Shown here: positions 51,042-60,109 of the stretch, piece after piece
How the letters are laid out: each line of letters starts with the position of its first letter
Position numbering within the stretch: position 1 is the first letter of the stretch
Assembly: GCA_002503825.1 (NCBI GenBank)
Contig: DASP01000012.1
Span: forward strand, 1 to 64,000
Direction: 5' to 3'
DNA: 64,000 nt
From: Methanoregulaceae archaeon UBA467
GTDB lineage: Archaea > Halobacteriota > Methanomicrobia > Methanomicrobiales > Methanospirillaceae
The notes under the pieces: model-generated
Told to the model about the DNA's origin: nothing
Database searches by the model: none
Seen by the model: the letters and a program-made list of their open reading frames with translations, nothing else
Translations under genes and position numbers: made by a program

Positions 51042-53243
51042 ATGTCCGGGAACGCCCAGTTACCAGGGAAAAAAACTGCCGCTGGTTCACCAGAGATCTA
51101 CCAGCGACTTTTCGAAACCGCACCGGACGGAATACTCCTGCTTCAGCATGAAAACGGACGTATATTTGATGCCAACCCGTATCTTTCCACTATGCTCGGG
51201 TATTCAAAAGAGGAACTTCTCGGGAAGCATTTATGGGAGCTTGAAACCGCCGGGGATACCAGTCTTTCCAGGATTATGTTCGAGGAGGCAAAAGGCGGAA
51301 AATATTCCCATTGTGATGAAATCATCCTTGAAACAAAGGAAGGGGGTGCCGTTCATGCAGAACTCGACAGCACAGTATTTGAAGCCAGTGAAGGAAAAGT
51401 CGTCCAATGCACAGTCCGTACTATCCCTGACAACATTCTGCACGGCAAAGAAGATGAAAAAAACCTTAAAAAATATGAACGTTTTATCCAGAACATTCAG
51501 GGAATCGCATACCAGTCAACCATGAACTGGATCCCGATCTTTTTCCAGGGTTCAGTCAAAGAAATTACCGGGTATACCAAAACTGAACTGTTTTCGGGCG
51601 ACATAACATGGGATAAGATAATGGTCCCGGAAGACCTTGCCGCGATTGGTGATAAGATTAAAGATCTTGGTACAATACCTGGATTTTCTGTGGACCGGGA
51701 CTACCGCATAAAAAGAAAGGACGGAGAAATCCGCTGGGTCCATGACAGCATACAGAACGTCTGTGACGACACTGGAAAGCCGGCATTCCTGCAGGGGATT
51801 ATCTATGATATCACTGATCGGAAATCGACAGAACTCGCCCTCAAAAGTTCTGAAGAAAAATACCGGTTGCTTGCCGAATCTGCGGATGACATAATATTTA
51901 CCCTTGATTCCGAAGGCAATTTTGTCTACATAAACAACTACGGGGCAGATATGCTCGGGCTCCCGGCAGACCGGATTATTTCCAGGTCCTATACCGATGT
52001 TATGCCACCTGAACTCCTTACAAAGATGGAGTCGTTAATAGCAGAACTGACGGGTCCCGATGAACCATTACAGAGGGAATGCCAGTGTCAGGATCGAATC
52101 ATCGATATGAAGGTTATCGCGGTACGTATCCCGGACATTAAAAAGCAGGGTTATCTCTTTATCGGGCGGGATATTTCCTCGAGAAAGAAAGCCGAACTTG
52201 CCCTCCGCGAGACATTTTCTCTCCTGAACGCAGCACTCGAATCGACCGAAGACGGCATCCTCGTGATTAACCTGCAGGGTAAAATTACCCATTACAATAA
52301 AAAATTTACCACGATCTGGAATATTCCGGACCAGGTACTGGAAACCGGGCAGGATTCGGTCGCACTTGACTATGTAATGTCAGATATTGTCGATCCCGAC
52401 GCATTCATACGGAAGGTGAGGTATCTCTATCAACATCCCGGTGAAGAGAGTTTTGATACCTTTGCGTTTAAAGACGGGACGGTCATCGAACGGTTCTCGA
52501 AGCCCCAGTACCTGGACGGAACAATTGTGGGCAGGGTCTGGAGTTTCCGGAACGTAAGCGGGATTTACCAGATCAAAGAAGTGCTTGAACAGGTGAATAA
52601 GAAGCTGCACCTGCTCTCGGAGGTTACCCGCCATGATATCCTTAACGAGGTCGGAATAATTATCGGCTATTTAGACCTCCTCGGGGATGCCCTTCCTGAC
52701 GACCCTGCCCTGAAAAAGATGTTCCAGCAGATCCACGATGCGACCGGGCGCATCCAGAGAAAGATAACCTTCACCCGGGATTACCAGCAACTCGGAGTCA
52801 AAGCCCCGCAGTGGCAGGCAGTCCGGAAAATCGCAGAGCGTGAGTGGTCCATGTTCCGGAATTCTAAAATATCCCTTGTTACTGAAACCGGAAACCTGGA
52901 GATCCTGGCCGACCTGCTGTTTTCAAAAGTCTTTGGAAACCTTTTTGATAACGCCATCCGTCACGGGGAAAGGGTGACAACCATCACGGTCAGGTGGGAA
53001 AAGCAGGAAGCCGGCGGCGTCCTGTCAGTCGGGGATGACGGGGCCGGTATCCCTCATGAGATAAAAGAGAGGATATTCGAGAAGGGTTTTGGAGATCATA
53101 CCGGCTTTGGATTATTCTTAGTCTGCCAGATCCTCGGGATAACCGGGATGTCCATTCGTGAGTGCGGTGAACCCGGGAAGGGTGCCAGGTTTGAGATTAC
53201 TGTACCCGAAGGAGCCTGCAGGTACGACACTGAAAACAGGTGA
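51042..53243 (+). CDS. Cytoplasmic PAS histidine kinase
   Basis: 733 residues from ATG 51042, placed a few bases after the expected start of the transcript from the TATA-like 51002-51010; an in-frame TTG (51012) is less likely. No membrane segment. Four PAS modules: YQRLFETAPDGILLLQ, a PAS fold-3 type with WVHDSIQNV, YRLLAESADDIIFTL and LLNAALESTEDGILVI. Then H-box VTRHDILNEVG, the conserved KITFTRDYQQLGVKAPQW, and a full HATPase (NLFDNAIRHGE, DDGAGIP, GDHTGFGLFLV). Same RHDI class as the MASE3 and 7TM kinases. Soluble sensor, input unknown; no fused receiver. Converges with the two receiver genes at 53552-56202. Confidence 0.92.
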   Translation: MSGNAQLPGKKTAAGSPEIYQRLFETAPDGILLLQHENGRIFDANPYLSTMLGYSKEELLGKHLWELETAGDTSLSRIMFEEAKGGKYSHCDEIILETKEGGAVHAELDSTVFEASEGKVVQCTVRTIPDNILHGKEDEKNLKKYERFIQNIQGIAYQSTMNWIPIFFQGSVKEITGYTKTELFSGDITWDKIMVPEDLAAIGDKIKDLGTIPGFSVDRDYRIKRKDGEIRWVHDSIQNVCDDTGKPAFLQGIIYDITDRKSTELALKSSEEKYRLLAESADDIIFTLDSEGNFVYINNYGADMLGLPADRIISRSYTDVMPPELLTKMESLIAELTGPDEPLQRECQCQDRIIDMKVIAVRIPDIKKQGYLFIGRDISSRKKAELALRETFSLLNAALESTEDGILVINLQGKITHYNKKFTTIWNIPDQVLETGQDSVALDYVMSDIVDPDAFIRKVRYLYQHPGEESFDTFAFKDGTVIERFSKPQYLDGTIVGRVWSFRNVSGIYQIKEVLEQVNKKLHLLSEVTRHDILNEVGIIIGYLDLLGDALPDDPALKKMFQQIHDATGRIQRKITFTRDYQQLGVKAPQWQAVRKIAEREWSMFRNSKISLVTETGNLEILADLLFSKVFGNLFDNAIRHGERVTTITVRWEKQEAGGVLSVGDDGAGIPHEIKERIFEKGFGDHTGFGLFLVCQILGITGMSIRECGEPGKGARFEITVPEGACRYDTENR

Positions 53244-53551
53244 TGAGTCGCTTTATCCCGTGTTCGTTCACGGCACGGCATCCCGGGAAGATTTGAGTCT
53301 CTTCCGGGACCGGGATGAAAATAGCAAATCCCAATCAAAAAAAAAATTTCCCTGCCTTTCAGCTCATCGGACCTGGGCCAGGGTTAAATCCGGTTTAGCT
53401 CTCCCGCTGCACATCTCCTCTTTGAAGTATGTACATACGGGTTGTTGTTAGTCATCCCTTTCAATCCTGACACTATTCCTGGCCAGCTGAAGGAGTATGG
53501 ATGAGGCGGGACCATCCCCTCCTTTCAGCTGCGGGTCCGGTGATGTATCCA

Positions 53552-54166
53552 TCAGCTCTCAATACGTAACCCTGCCTCATCGATTGTGATCCCATGTCCT
53601 GCAAGTATTTTTTTCAGCACGTTGAACCGTTCCATCTGTTCGGGATCCATGGAGACTTCCCTGCCAAGGTCCGGTCCAAGGATGGACCGGAACATTTCAA
53701 CCATCCTCCAGTGCCTGAGAAGTGCGACCGATTCTCTGATGGTCGCTTCATCTGCACCTCTTTCTTCCGCCCGGGTGACGAGTGTGTCAAGGTAGTCCCG
53801 GAACCGGAAAAAGTCGCCCACGATCCTGATTAAGGATTCGTGTGTGACAGGTTTCATGACATATCCGTCAATATGCGGCGAATGAGAGCTGATTTCATCA
53901 TATTGCGGATATTTCGCAGAGAGGACCATCACCGGAATCGTTTTGGTGCTGTTGCCGGACCGGATCTCTGTCAATACCTCCCAGCCGTCCATCGGCTCCA
54001 TCATGATATCGAGCAGGATGAGGTCAGGGGACGACTCCCTGAGGATATCGAGACACTCCTTCCCGCTCAGTGCTGTCCTGACGGCATATCCATTCCTACG
54101 CAAGACTTCGCTATAGAGCATGACGAGCGTCGGGTTGTCGTCCACGAGCATGATTGTTTTCATCAC
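53552..54166 (-). CDS. Response regulator, receiver with helical tail
   Basis: 204 residues. Receiver domain (1-120) with the acidic pair in LVDDNPT, phospho-acceptor Asp in LILLDIMMEPMDGWEV, Ser in VMVLSAKYP and Lys in GYVMKPVTHE. The remaining 80 residues are helical (LDTLVTRAEERGADEATIRESV, FNVLKKILAGHGITID) without a known output domain. Overlaps the REC/PAS/GAF gene by 4 bp (ATGA), so both are made together; it is probably the downstream partner of that sensor. Confidence 0.9.
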   Translation of the reverse strand: MMKTIMLVDDNPTLVMLYSEVLRRNGYAVRTALSGKECLDILRESSPDLILLDIMMEPMDGWEVLTEIRSGNSTKTIPVMVLSAKYPQYDEISSHSPHIDGYVMKPVTHESLIRIVGDFFRFRDYLDTLVTRAEERGADEATIRESVALLRHWRMVEMFRSILGPDLGREVSMDPEQMERFNVLKKILAGHGITIDEAGLRIES

Positions 54167-56202
54167 CCGCTCTCCTCGTAAAACCCGTAGTGGGTCTTAA
54201 GAAATTTTCTGACCTTATCCGATTCCAGCCATCCCTGGTCGAGCCGGGTGATGAGGTCGTTTATTTCCCGGACTGCAGAAAGGATCTTCTGCTTGTACTG
54301 CCCGTCTTCGAGGTCGGTAATCGCGGTGATGACAGAAAGCGGGTTTCGTATCTGGTCATTTAAGATCGCCATCTGTTCTAGGTTCTGGGTTATCCGCAGG
54401 ATACTAACTTCGAGCTGTTTTTCAGTGAGCTTTCGATCGGTAATATCCTGGATGGTTCCTGAACAATAGGTCACGGTTCCACCGGGTTCCTTTACAGTCC
54501 TGAACCGGACCTGCACATACCGCTCTTCACCACCGGGACGCAGGATCCGGTGTTCGAATATCTCTCTGCCGCCGGATTCAATGCATGTAGTATACATTGT
54601 CTTTACCTGGTCGAGGTCATCGGGGTGAATGCGGGAGTAATAATCATCCAGGGTCCCCTGAAATTCTTCTGCCTGTATGCCGAGGATCCGCAGTCCTTCA
54701 TCTGACAGCGACAGGTAATTGCCTGTGACATCATAGTCGATGTTCCCGAGACGGGCAAGACGCTGGGCCTCAAGGAGCTGGGCCTCCCTTTTCCGGAGGG
54801 CTTCCGCAGACTGTTTCCTGTGCATTATCTCCCAGACGGTATTGCCAAGCGTCGTCAGCGTCCCTGCATCGTCACTGGTGTAGGGCTCTTCCTTATTTGC
54901 CACCGCACACATCGCGACGATCCTCCCCATGTCAAAGACCGGAACCGCCATGAAGTGGTCGATGGCGACATGTCCCCCGGGAAATCCATGTTTTGCAGGA
55001 TAATCATCAAAATTGTTGATAATGACTGCCTTTCTCTGCCTGATACATTCTCCCCATACAAAGGGTCCGGAAATGTTGAAATGGACCGGCATGGACGGGA
55101 CCGTGCAGTTTTTCATCACACCCTCGGACCAGGCATGGACAACCAGTTTCGATTCATCGTCACTGACAAGCCCTATGAAGCCGTATGCGCTCGATGTGAT
55201 GACGAGACTCGCATCGATTGCGCGGACCATTATCGTCTGTTCGGGCGAATCGATTATCCTGTGAAGTTCGAGGAGTTCCTCGATACGTTTCGAATGAAGT
55301 TCACGTTCCTTCCTGATTTTTTTCTGCAGGGTAACATCCCTGAACCGTGAATATACCCCGAAGGGTGCCGTTTCTCCCGGGTGGAACTGTGGGACAGAAT
55401 GGATATCGATCCAGCGATAATCGTCCTCGGACGGATTATAAACCCCCATTACGCCGGTTGTTTCCCTGCCTGAATCCAGTGCCTGCACAGCAGGATGACG
55501 CTCACCCGGAAACGGCGTCCCGTCCTCGTAGACCGCATGCCAGCGCTCGTCTGTGCTGGTTCTCCCCTGCATCTGTTCAAAAGGCAGCCCGAGTATATCT
55601 TCAGCCGCCTTGTTGGCACGTATGATGATCCCGTCCGAATCAAGGAAGAGTACTCCTTCCGTCATGGTATCAAAGAGGAAACGGAGTTCAGACTCGGATT
55701 CTTCGAGACTGTATTTCGATGCCTGTAATTCCCCGATCTTCTCTTCGAGTTTGTGGACCAGCCTGGAATTGTAGGTCTCAAAAAATGCCTCTTCGTCCCG
55801 GACTTCCCGGGCTACCTTCGCTTGTGCCTGCGACGGGGCCGAAAGCACTGTTTTTTTGATGATCTCCAGAAATTCATCGGGTTCTATCGGTTTGAGTATG
55901 TATTGTTCGGCGCCAAGGCTCATCCCGAACTCCCGGTCTTTCTCTGACGTGTAGGACGCCGTGTAGAAGATGAATGGAATCTTGTTAAGAACAGGGTCTG
56001 TCTTACATTCCCTGATGAACATGAACCCGTCCATCCTTGGCATCAGGATGTCTGAGATAATGAGGTCAAAGGTATCGGCATGCAGCTTTTCAAGTGCTTC
56101 CACGCCGTTGATTGCAGGTACCACGTCATATCCGCTCGAACGGAGCATGGACTCAAGCATATACCGGTTCTCTGATTTGTCATCGACCACCAGTATTTTC
56201 AT
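54163..56202 (-). CDS. Receiver/PAS/GAF/PAS sensor ending in the NDQIRNPL domain
   Basis: 679 residues. N-terminal receiver (VVDDKSE, LIISDILMPRMDG, FYTASYT, YILKPIEPDE: all key residues present), coiled linker, PAS (LRFLFDTMTEGVLFLDSDG), GAF (RAIDASLVITSSAYGFIGLVS to AVPVFDMGRIVAMCAVANKEE), PAS (RLARLGNIDYDVTGNYLSLS), then MAILNDQIRNPLSVITAITD to WLESDKVRKFLKTHYG. The last part resembles a kinase H-box with Asp for His and no ATPase follows. Receiving phosphate at the N terminus and lacking a kinase at the C terminus, it looks like a response regulator of a phosphorelay with a protein-binding tail. AGGATG precedes ATG 56202. Overlaps the receiver gene downstream by 4 bp. Confidence 0.9.
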   Translation of the reverse strand: MKILVVDDKSENRYMLESMLRSSGYDVVPAINGVEALEKLHADTFDLIISDILMPRMDGFMFIRECKTDPVLNKIPFIFYTASYTSEKDREFGMSLGAEQYILKPIEPDEFLEIIKKTVLSAPSQAQAKVAREVRDEEAFFETYNSRLVHKLEEKIGELQASKYSLEESESELRFLFDTMTEGVLFLDSDGIIIRANKAAEDILGLPFEQMQGRTSTDERWHAVYEDGTPFPGERHPAVQALDSGRETTGVMGVYNPSEDDYRWIDIHSVPQFHPGETAPFGVYSRFRDVTLQKKIRKERELHSKRIEELLELHRIIDSPEQTIMVRAIDASLVITSSAYGFIGLVSDDESKLVVHAWSEGVMKNCTVPSMPVHFNISGPFVWGECIRQRKAVIINNFDDYPAKHGFPGGHVAIDHFMAVPVFDMGRIVAMCAVANKEEPYTSDDAGTLTTLGNTVWEIMHRKQSAEALRKREAQLLEAQRLARLGNIDYDVTGNYLSLSDEGLRILGIQAEEFQGTLDDYYSRIHPDDLDQVKTMYTTCIESGGREIFEHRILRPGGEERYVQVRFRTVKEPGGTVTYCSGTIQDITDRKLTEKQLEVSILRITQNLEQMAILNDQIRNPLSVITAITDLEDGQYKQKILSAVREINDLITRLDQGWLESDKVRKFLKTHYGFYEESG

Positions 56203-56540
56203 GGTTCATCCTGGCCTTTGAAAGAAGTTCCCGGATCTCTTTCCCCTCCTGATTAAGATCCGGTATATAATATGAATAAATCAGTCCTGCACTTAAAATA
56301 TTTTGCATGGGATGCCGGAATGTACCGATACTGGACTGACCTTTTTCCAGTCCTGAAACAGAAATCTGGTCATCATTTATTGCAGAATGTCCGTAACATC
56401 AATAAATACTGACACGACTTCACTCCTGCACCTGCTTTTAACCAGGGTTGCACGTTATTTATTTTTGGTTAACGGGATATTTGCCCAGGTTTTCACGGAC
56501 ACCGTTATTAATCAGGGTCATATATTTTAAATCAGCTGAT

Positions 56541-56753
56541 AACTGAATCCCTGCCCTGGTTCTTACAGGTGATCCTGCTAAACCGGGTAATGTATTATAA
56601 CATTTATGAATAACTGAATCCCTGCTCTGGTTCTCACAGGTGATCCTGCTAAACCGGGTAATGTATTATAACATTTATGAATAACTGAATCCCTGCCCTG
56701 GTTCTTACAGATCATTCTATCAAACGGGGTATAGTCTAATAAAATAAAACGAT
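56541..56753. repeat. Three tandem 71-bp repeats
   Basis: AACTGAATCCCTG starts at 56541, 56612 and 56683, exactly 71 bp apart. The first two units differ at only about two bases; the third matches for about 30 bp and then decays. Each unit contains GGTGATCCTG, AAACCGGGTAATG and TATTATAACATTTATG, the last resembling a TATA element. There are no spacers of differing sequence, so this is not a CRISPR array. The rest of the 56203-57054 gap is AT-rich and without a gene. Confidence 0.8.
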
Positions 56754-57054
56754 AACCGGATATCCAAAACGTGTTCTTCATCATCATTTATGAAGTGAAA
56801 TCCCGATCACAGGCTCTTTTGATTCGTTCCCGCTGGATAAGTCGTCACTTAATTTTCAGGCTTCATGATTCCCTCAGCGATACGAATGGTGACGAGCAGA
56901 TCGATTCCCCTTCCGGGATCCTTTTTCCCTTAAAAGATCCATTCGGCTGTTATGATTCGTCCGGAAGAGCATAATCTCTCTTACTTTTTTACTTCATCCA
57001 ATAACCCGCGGATATGACAAACATATTAATGTAAGTCATCTTCACCCGTTATTG

Positions 57055-58542
57055 ATGAAGCGGCTGCAGCACCTTGCGATCATTGCCCATGACATGGGAA
57101 CGATATTTCTGTTCCTGGGCGGAATAACGCTTCTTCCACTGCTGGTTACCATCATCTTCCAGGAGTGGGAGGTGCTGCTCCCCATGGCCCTCGTCCCGGC
57201 GGTCTTCAGCATTCTCGGAATGCTCGCCGGCCGGATCCCAAAGACAACGGAAATTCCGCGGCTGAGTGTTGCAATCATTGCGGTCGCACTTACGTGGATT
57301 GCAATCTCGCTTGTCGGGGCCATCCCCTTCTTTATCATCCTTCACATGAGTCCGACCGACTGCATATTCGAGACCATGTCGGCCTGGACCGGCACAGGAT
57401 TTTCGGTGATGACCAGCCTTGACACCACCTCAAAGACGCTCCTGTTCTGGCGGACATTCATGCAGTGGATCGGGGGTATCGGAGTCATCTCCTTTGGCAT
57501 TGCCATGATTTCACGGTCAGGACTGGCGCTTTCACGCCTCTACCGGTCAGAGGGCAGGCCCGAAGCGCTTATGCCAAGTATCGTCTCCACGGGACGAAGG
57601 GTATGGGGCATTTACGCGGTCCTGACGATTGTATTTATTATACTTGCCTGGCTGACCGGCATTTCGCTGTGGGACGCCATCAACGTGGTCATGGTCAGCA
57701 TCTCGACGGGCGGATTTTCGATCCATGATGCAGGGATATCCTTCTATCACAATGCACTTCTCGAAGCGCTCCTCATCCCGGTCATGATCGTCGGTGCACT
57801 CCCGTTCAAACTGTATTTCATCATGTACCGGGGACGATTTTCTGCGATCTGGAAAGACAGGGCTGTACAGGTCATTCTCCTGCTTGCGACGGCAGGGTCA
57901 CTCTGGGTTACCGCCAATCTCTGGCTGTTCTCCGATTTCCCGCTGACTACGGCATTCAGACAGGGTGTCTTCTGCACGGTGTCCGGTTTTACATGCTGCG
58001 GGCTGCAGAATTCGACCCTCGACTGGCTCCCACTGCCGATTCTGATAATCCTGGTGCTCATGGTTATCGGCGGCGCTGCAGGGAGTACCTCTGGTGGTAT
58101 CAAGGTTAACCGGTTTATCCTGACCTATGAAGGGCTCGGGTGGTGGTTCAGGCGTTTCTTTGTCAGGGGAACGGTGATGGTCCCGTTCTCGCACGGGGGA
58201 AAGAACTACCCAAAGGATTTTTCTGAACTGGAATTATCAAAAAATATGCTGGTTATCATCCTCTACGTACTGATGATCGGCACTGCCGTGATAGTGGCGC
58301 TCCATCTCGCATCGACGGGTTCACCCATGCAGTCAGTGGTATTTGACCTTGTCTCAGCGGCAAGCAACGTCGGTCTCGGTTCAGGCTATTTCACACCGGC
58401 AAGTCCGGTACCGGTAAAATGGCTTTTCATTTTCCTTATGTGGGCCGGCAGGCTGGAGATTATCCCGGTGCTGATTCTTACCGTCGGGATACTGCAGGGA
58501 TTTGATATCATACCTGCAGCAAAGAGGATCCGGAGAGCGTGA
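57055..58542 (+). CDS. trkH: TrkH-type potassium uptake protein
   Basis: 495 residues from ATG 57055. About ten membrane helices with the four pore loops of the TrkH/KtrB family, each bearing the filter Gly: WTGTGFSVM, STGGFSIHD, VSGFTCCG and ASNVGLGSG. The intramembrane Gly/Ser-rich GGAAGSTSGGIKVNR segment in the third repeat is the gating loop. TrkH passes K+ (or Na+) and normally pairs with a cytoplasmic TrkA ring; no trkA is in this window. A TATA-like ACATATTAATG at 57022-57032 suggests a nearly leaderless message. Downstream of the 71-bp repeats. Confidence 0.93.
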   Translation: MKRLQHLAIIAHDMGTIFLFLGGITLLPLLVTIIFQEWEVLLPMALVPAVFSILGMLAGRIPKTTEIPRLSVAIIAVALTWIAISLVGAIPFFIILHMSPTDCIFETMSAWTGTGFSVMTSLDTTSKTLLFWRTFMQWIGGIGVISFGIAMISRSGLALSRLYRSEGRPEALMPSIVSTGRRVWGIYAVLTIVFIILAWLTGISLWDAINVVMVSISTGGFSIHDAGISFYHNALLEALLIPVMIVGALPFKLYFIMYRGRFSAIWKDRAVQVILLLATAGSLWVTANLWLFSDFPLTTAFRQGVFCTVSGFTCCGLQNSTLDWLPLPILIILVLMVIGGAAGSTSGGIKVNRFILTYEGLGWWFRRFFVRGTVMVPFSHGGKNYPKDFSELELSKNMLVIILYVLMIGTAVIVALHLASTGSPMQSVVFDLVSAASNVGLGSGYFTPASPVPVKWLFIFLMWAGRLEIIPVLILTVGILQGFDIIPAAKRIRRA

Positions 58543-58762
58543 ACCGGACCTGAGCAGATCCCGGGTGCCGGGATTCGCGATCGGGTACATATGCAAACGC
58601 CCCCATCAGTCCGGGACAGGAAGCTGTCCGGCCTTCATAATTTTCTCTCCTGGTAACGCATTATTTCCCTATTGCACTTATCTTTGGAGAAATATATCCC
58701 TGAAAATAAAATTGAGGCATTAAAGTAGTATAAAGAAGGTAACTAGAACTGTTTGGTGTATA

Positions 58763-60049
58763 ATGAAACTCATCAGTGCAATGCTAATTTTTGGCCTGGT
58801 GGCCCTTGCAGTACTTGTTCCGGGATGTACCTCCCCTGCTGCGCCGGAAACCGCCGTGGGCCGGGAGGTTCCCACACCGACCGGTGGAACAGGCGATACT
58901 GCACCCGTCTCCGGCGGCACGGAAGAACTGATGTTTGTAACGGAGGAATATCCGCCGTTCAATTACGTGGAGAACGGGAGGATACAGGGGATTGCGGTAG
59001 ACCTCCTTACCGGCGTATTCAGGCACACGGACAACACCTCATATGACGACCGGTTCTGGGTATACCCGTGGTCAAAAGCGTATGAGACCGCCCTCTCCCG
59101 GAACAATACCGTACTCTTCGCCACAGTCCGGCTCCCTGAGAGGGAGAACCTCTTCAAATGGGCCGGACCGCTGGGTTCCGAACGAAAGGTCATCTTTGCA
59201 GGACGGGATCGTGTGCCTGAAATCACCGGGCCTGATGACCTTAAAAAATACCGGATAGGTGTGGTAAAAAATGATGCCGCCTCTGCACAGCTTATGGCAC
59301 TCGGAATGAACTCCTCAAATATCGTCGCCATGGAAAATGTGGCGGCACTCATCTCGTTCATGCAGGAAGGCGGCATTGATATGTGGTGCTACGGCGACCT
59401 TGCCGGCCATTACTTTACCGGGAAGGTGACAGGGGACCCGGGATATTTTGAGACAGTTTATACGCTTGATTCATATGATCTCTACTATGCGTTCAATACA
59501 AACACGTCTGATTCTGTTGTCGGTTCATTCCAGTCAGCGCTGGATACTCTCCGTTACGAACCCGACCCGGCCGGCGTGACCCAATACCAGCGGATCGTGT
59601 ATAAATACATGGGCGTCTCATGCCTGTCGCATCCCCCGGTCACTGCAGAGCAGGTAAAATGGCTGGTAAACTTCACGGCAGAGGAACTGGAAAAGGACAC
59701 GACGGGAACCATTACCAGGATAAATGCAGGAGAACACCCCTTCCGGGACCGGGATAACAGGGCACTCTATACATTTGTGTATGATACCAATGTGACCATA
59801 GTGGCCGAGGCCGACAACCCCCGTCTTACCGGTGTAAACATGAAGGGAAAAACTGACATCGCAGGCACCCCGTTCCGGGACCTGATTACACAGAGAGCAC
59901 TGGCAGAGGGGACCGGCTGGGTGGATTATATCTGGATGATCCCGGAACAGAATGGGATCTATCACAAATCAGCCTATTTCCGGCTTACTGAGGGGAGCGA
60001 CAAACAGAAATACATCGTGGTGAGCGGAATATACATGCCATGTGAATAG
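58763..60049 (+). CDS. Binding-protein / Cache lipoprotein
   Basis: 428 residues. Signal sequence ends LVPGC (lipobox), then a Thr/Pro/Gly linker. Residues 55-290 are a family-3 solute-binding domain (VTEEYPPFNYVENGRIQGIAVDL, LKKYRIGVVKNDAASAQLM). Residues 300-425 resemble a Cache (Cache_2 type) sensor domain (TFVYDTNVTIVAEADNPRLTG, GWVDYIWMIPE, YIVVSGIY). The fusion of binding protein and Cache, lipid-anchored with no transporter gene nearby, suggests ligand sensing at the surface. A TATA element at 58727-58736 and GGTG before the ATG give a nearly leaderless start. It converges with the 7TM kinase gene, 60 bp away. Confidence 0.85.
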   Translation: MKLISAMLIFGLVALAVLVPGCTSPAAPETAVGREVPTPTGGTGDTAPVSGGTEELMFVTEEYPPFNYVENGRIQGIAVDLLTGVFRHTDNTSYDDRFWVYPWSKAYETALSRNNTVLFATVRLPERENLFKWAGPLGSERKVIFAGRDRVPEITGPDDLKKYRIGVVKNDAASAQLMALGMNSSNIVAMENVAALISFMQEGGIDMWCYGDLAGHYFTGKVTGDPGYFETVYTLDSYDLYYAFNTNTSDSVVGSFQSALDTLRYEPDPAGVTQYQRIVYKYMGVSCLSHPPVTAEQVKWLVNFTAEELEKDTTGTITRINAGEHPFRDRDNRALYTFVYDTNVTIVAEADNPRLTGVNMKGKTDIAGTPFRDLITQRALAEGTGWVDYIWMIPEQNGIYHKSAYFRLTEGSDKQKYIVVSGIYMPCE

Positions 60050-60069
60050 TCAGGCCGGAATTCCCCGGG

Positions 60070-60087
60070 GGACCCGGGATGGGGTCC
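60070..60087. terminator. GC-rich hairpin between convergent genes
   Basis: GGACCC (60070-60075) and GGGTCC (60082-60087) pair over a 6-nt loop in the 60-bp space between the stops of the Cache lipoprotein and the 7TM kinase. No T-tract follows, so it may only separate converging transcripts. Confidence 0.3.
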
Positions 60088-60109
60088 AATCCGATCACCC
60101 CTTAACCGG

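Noticed and set aside
56541..56753. CRISPR array
   Set aside because: The 71-bp units directly abut one another with no unique spacers, and no cas gene is present.
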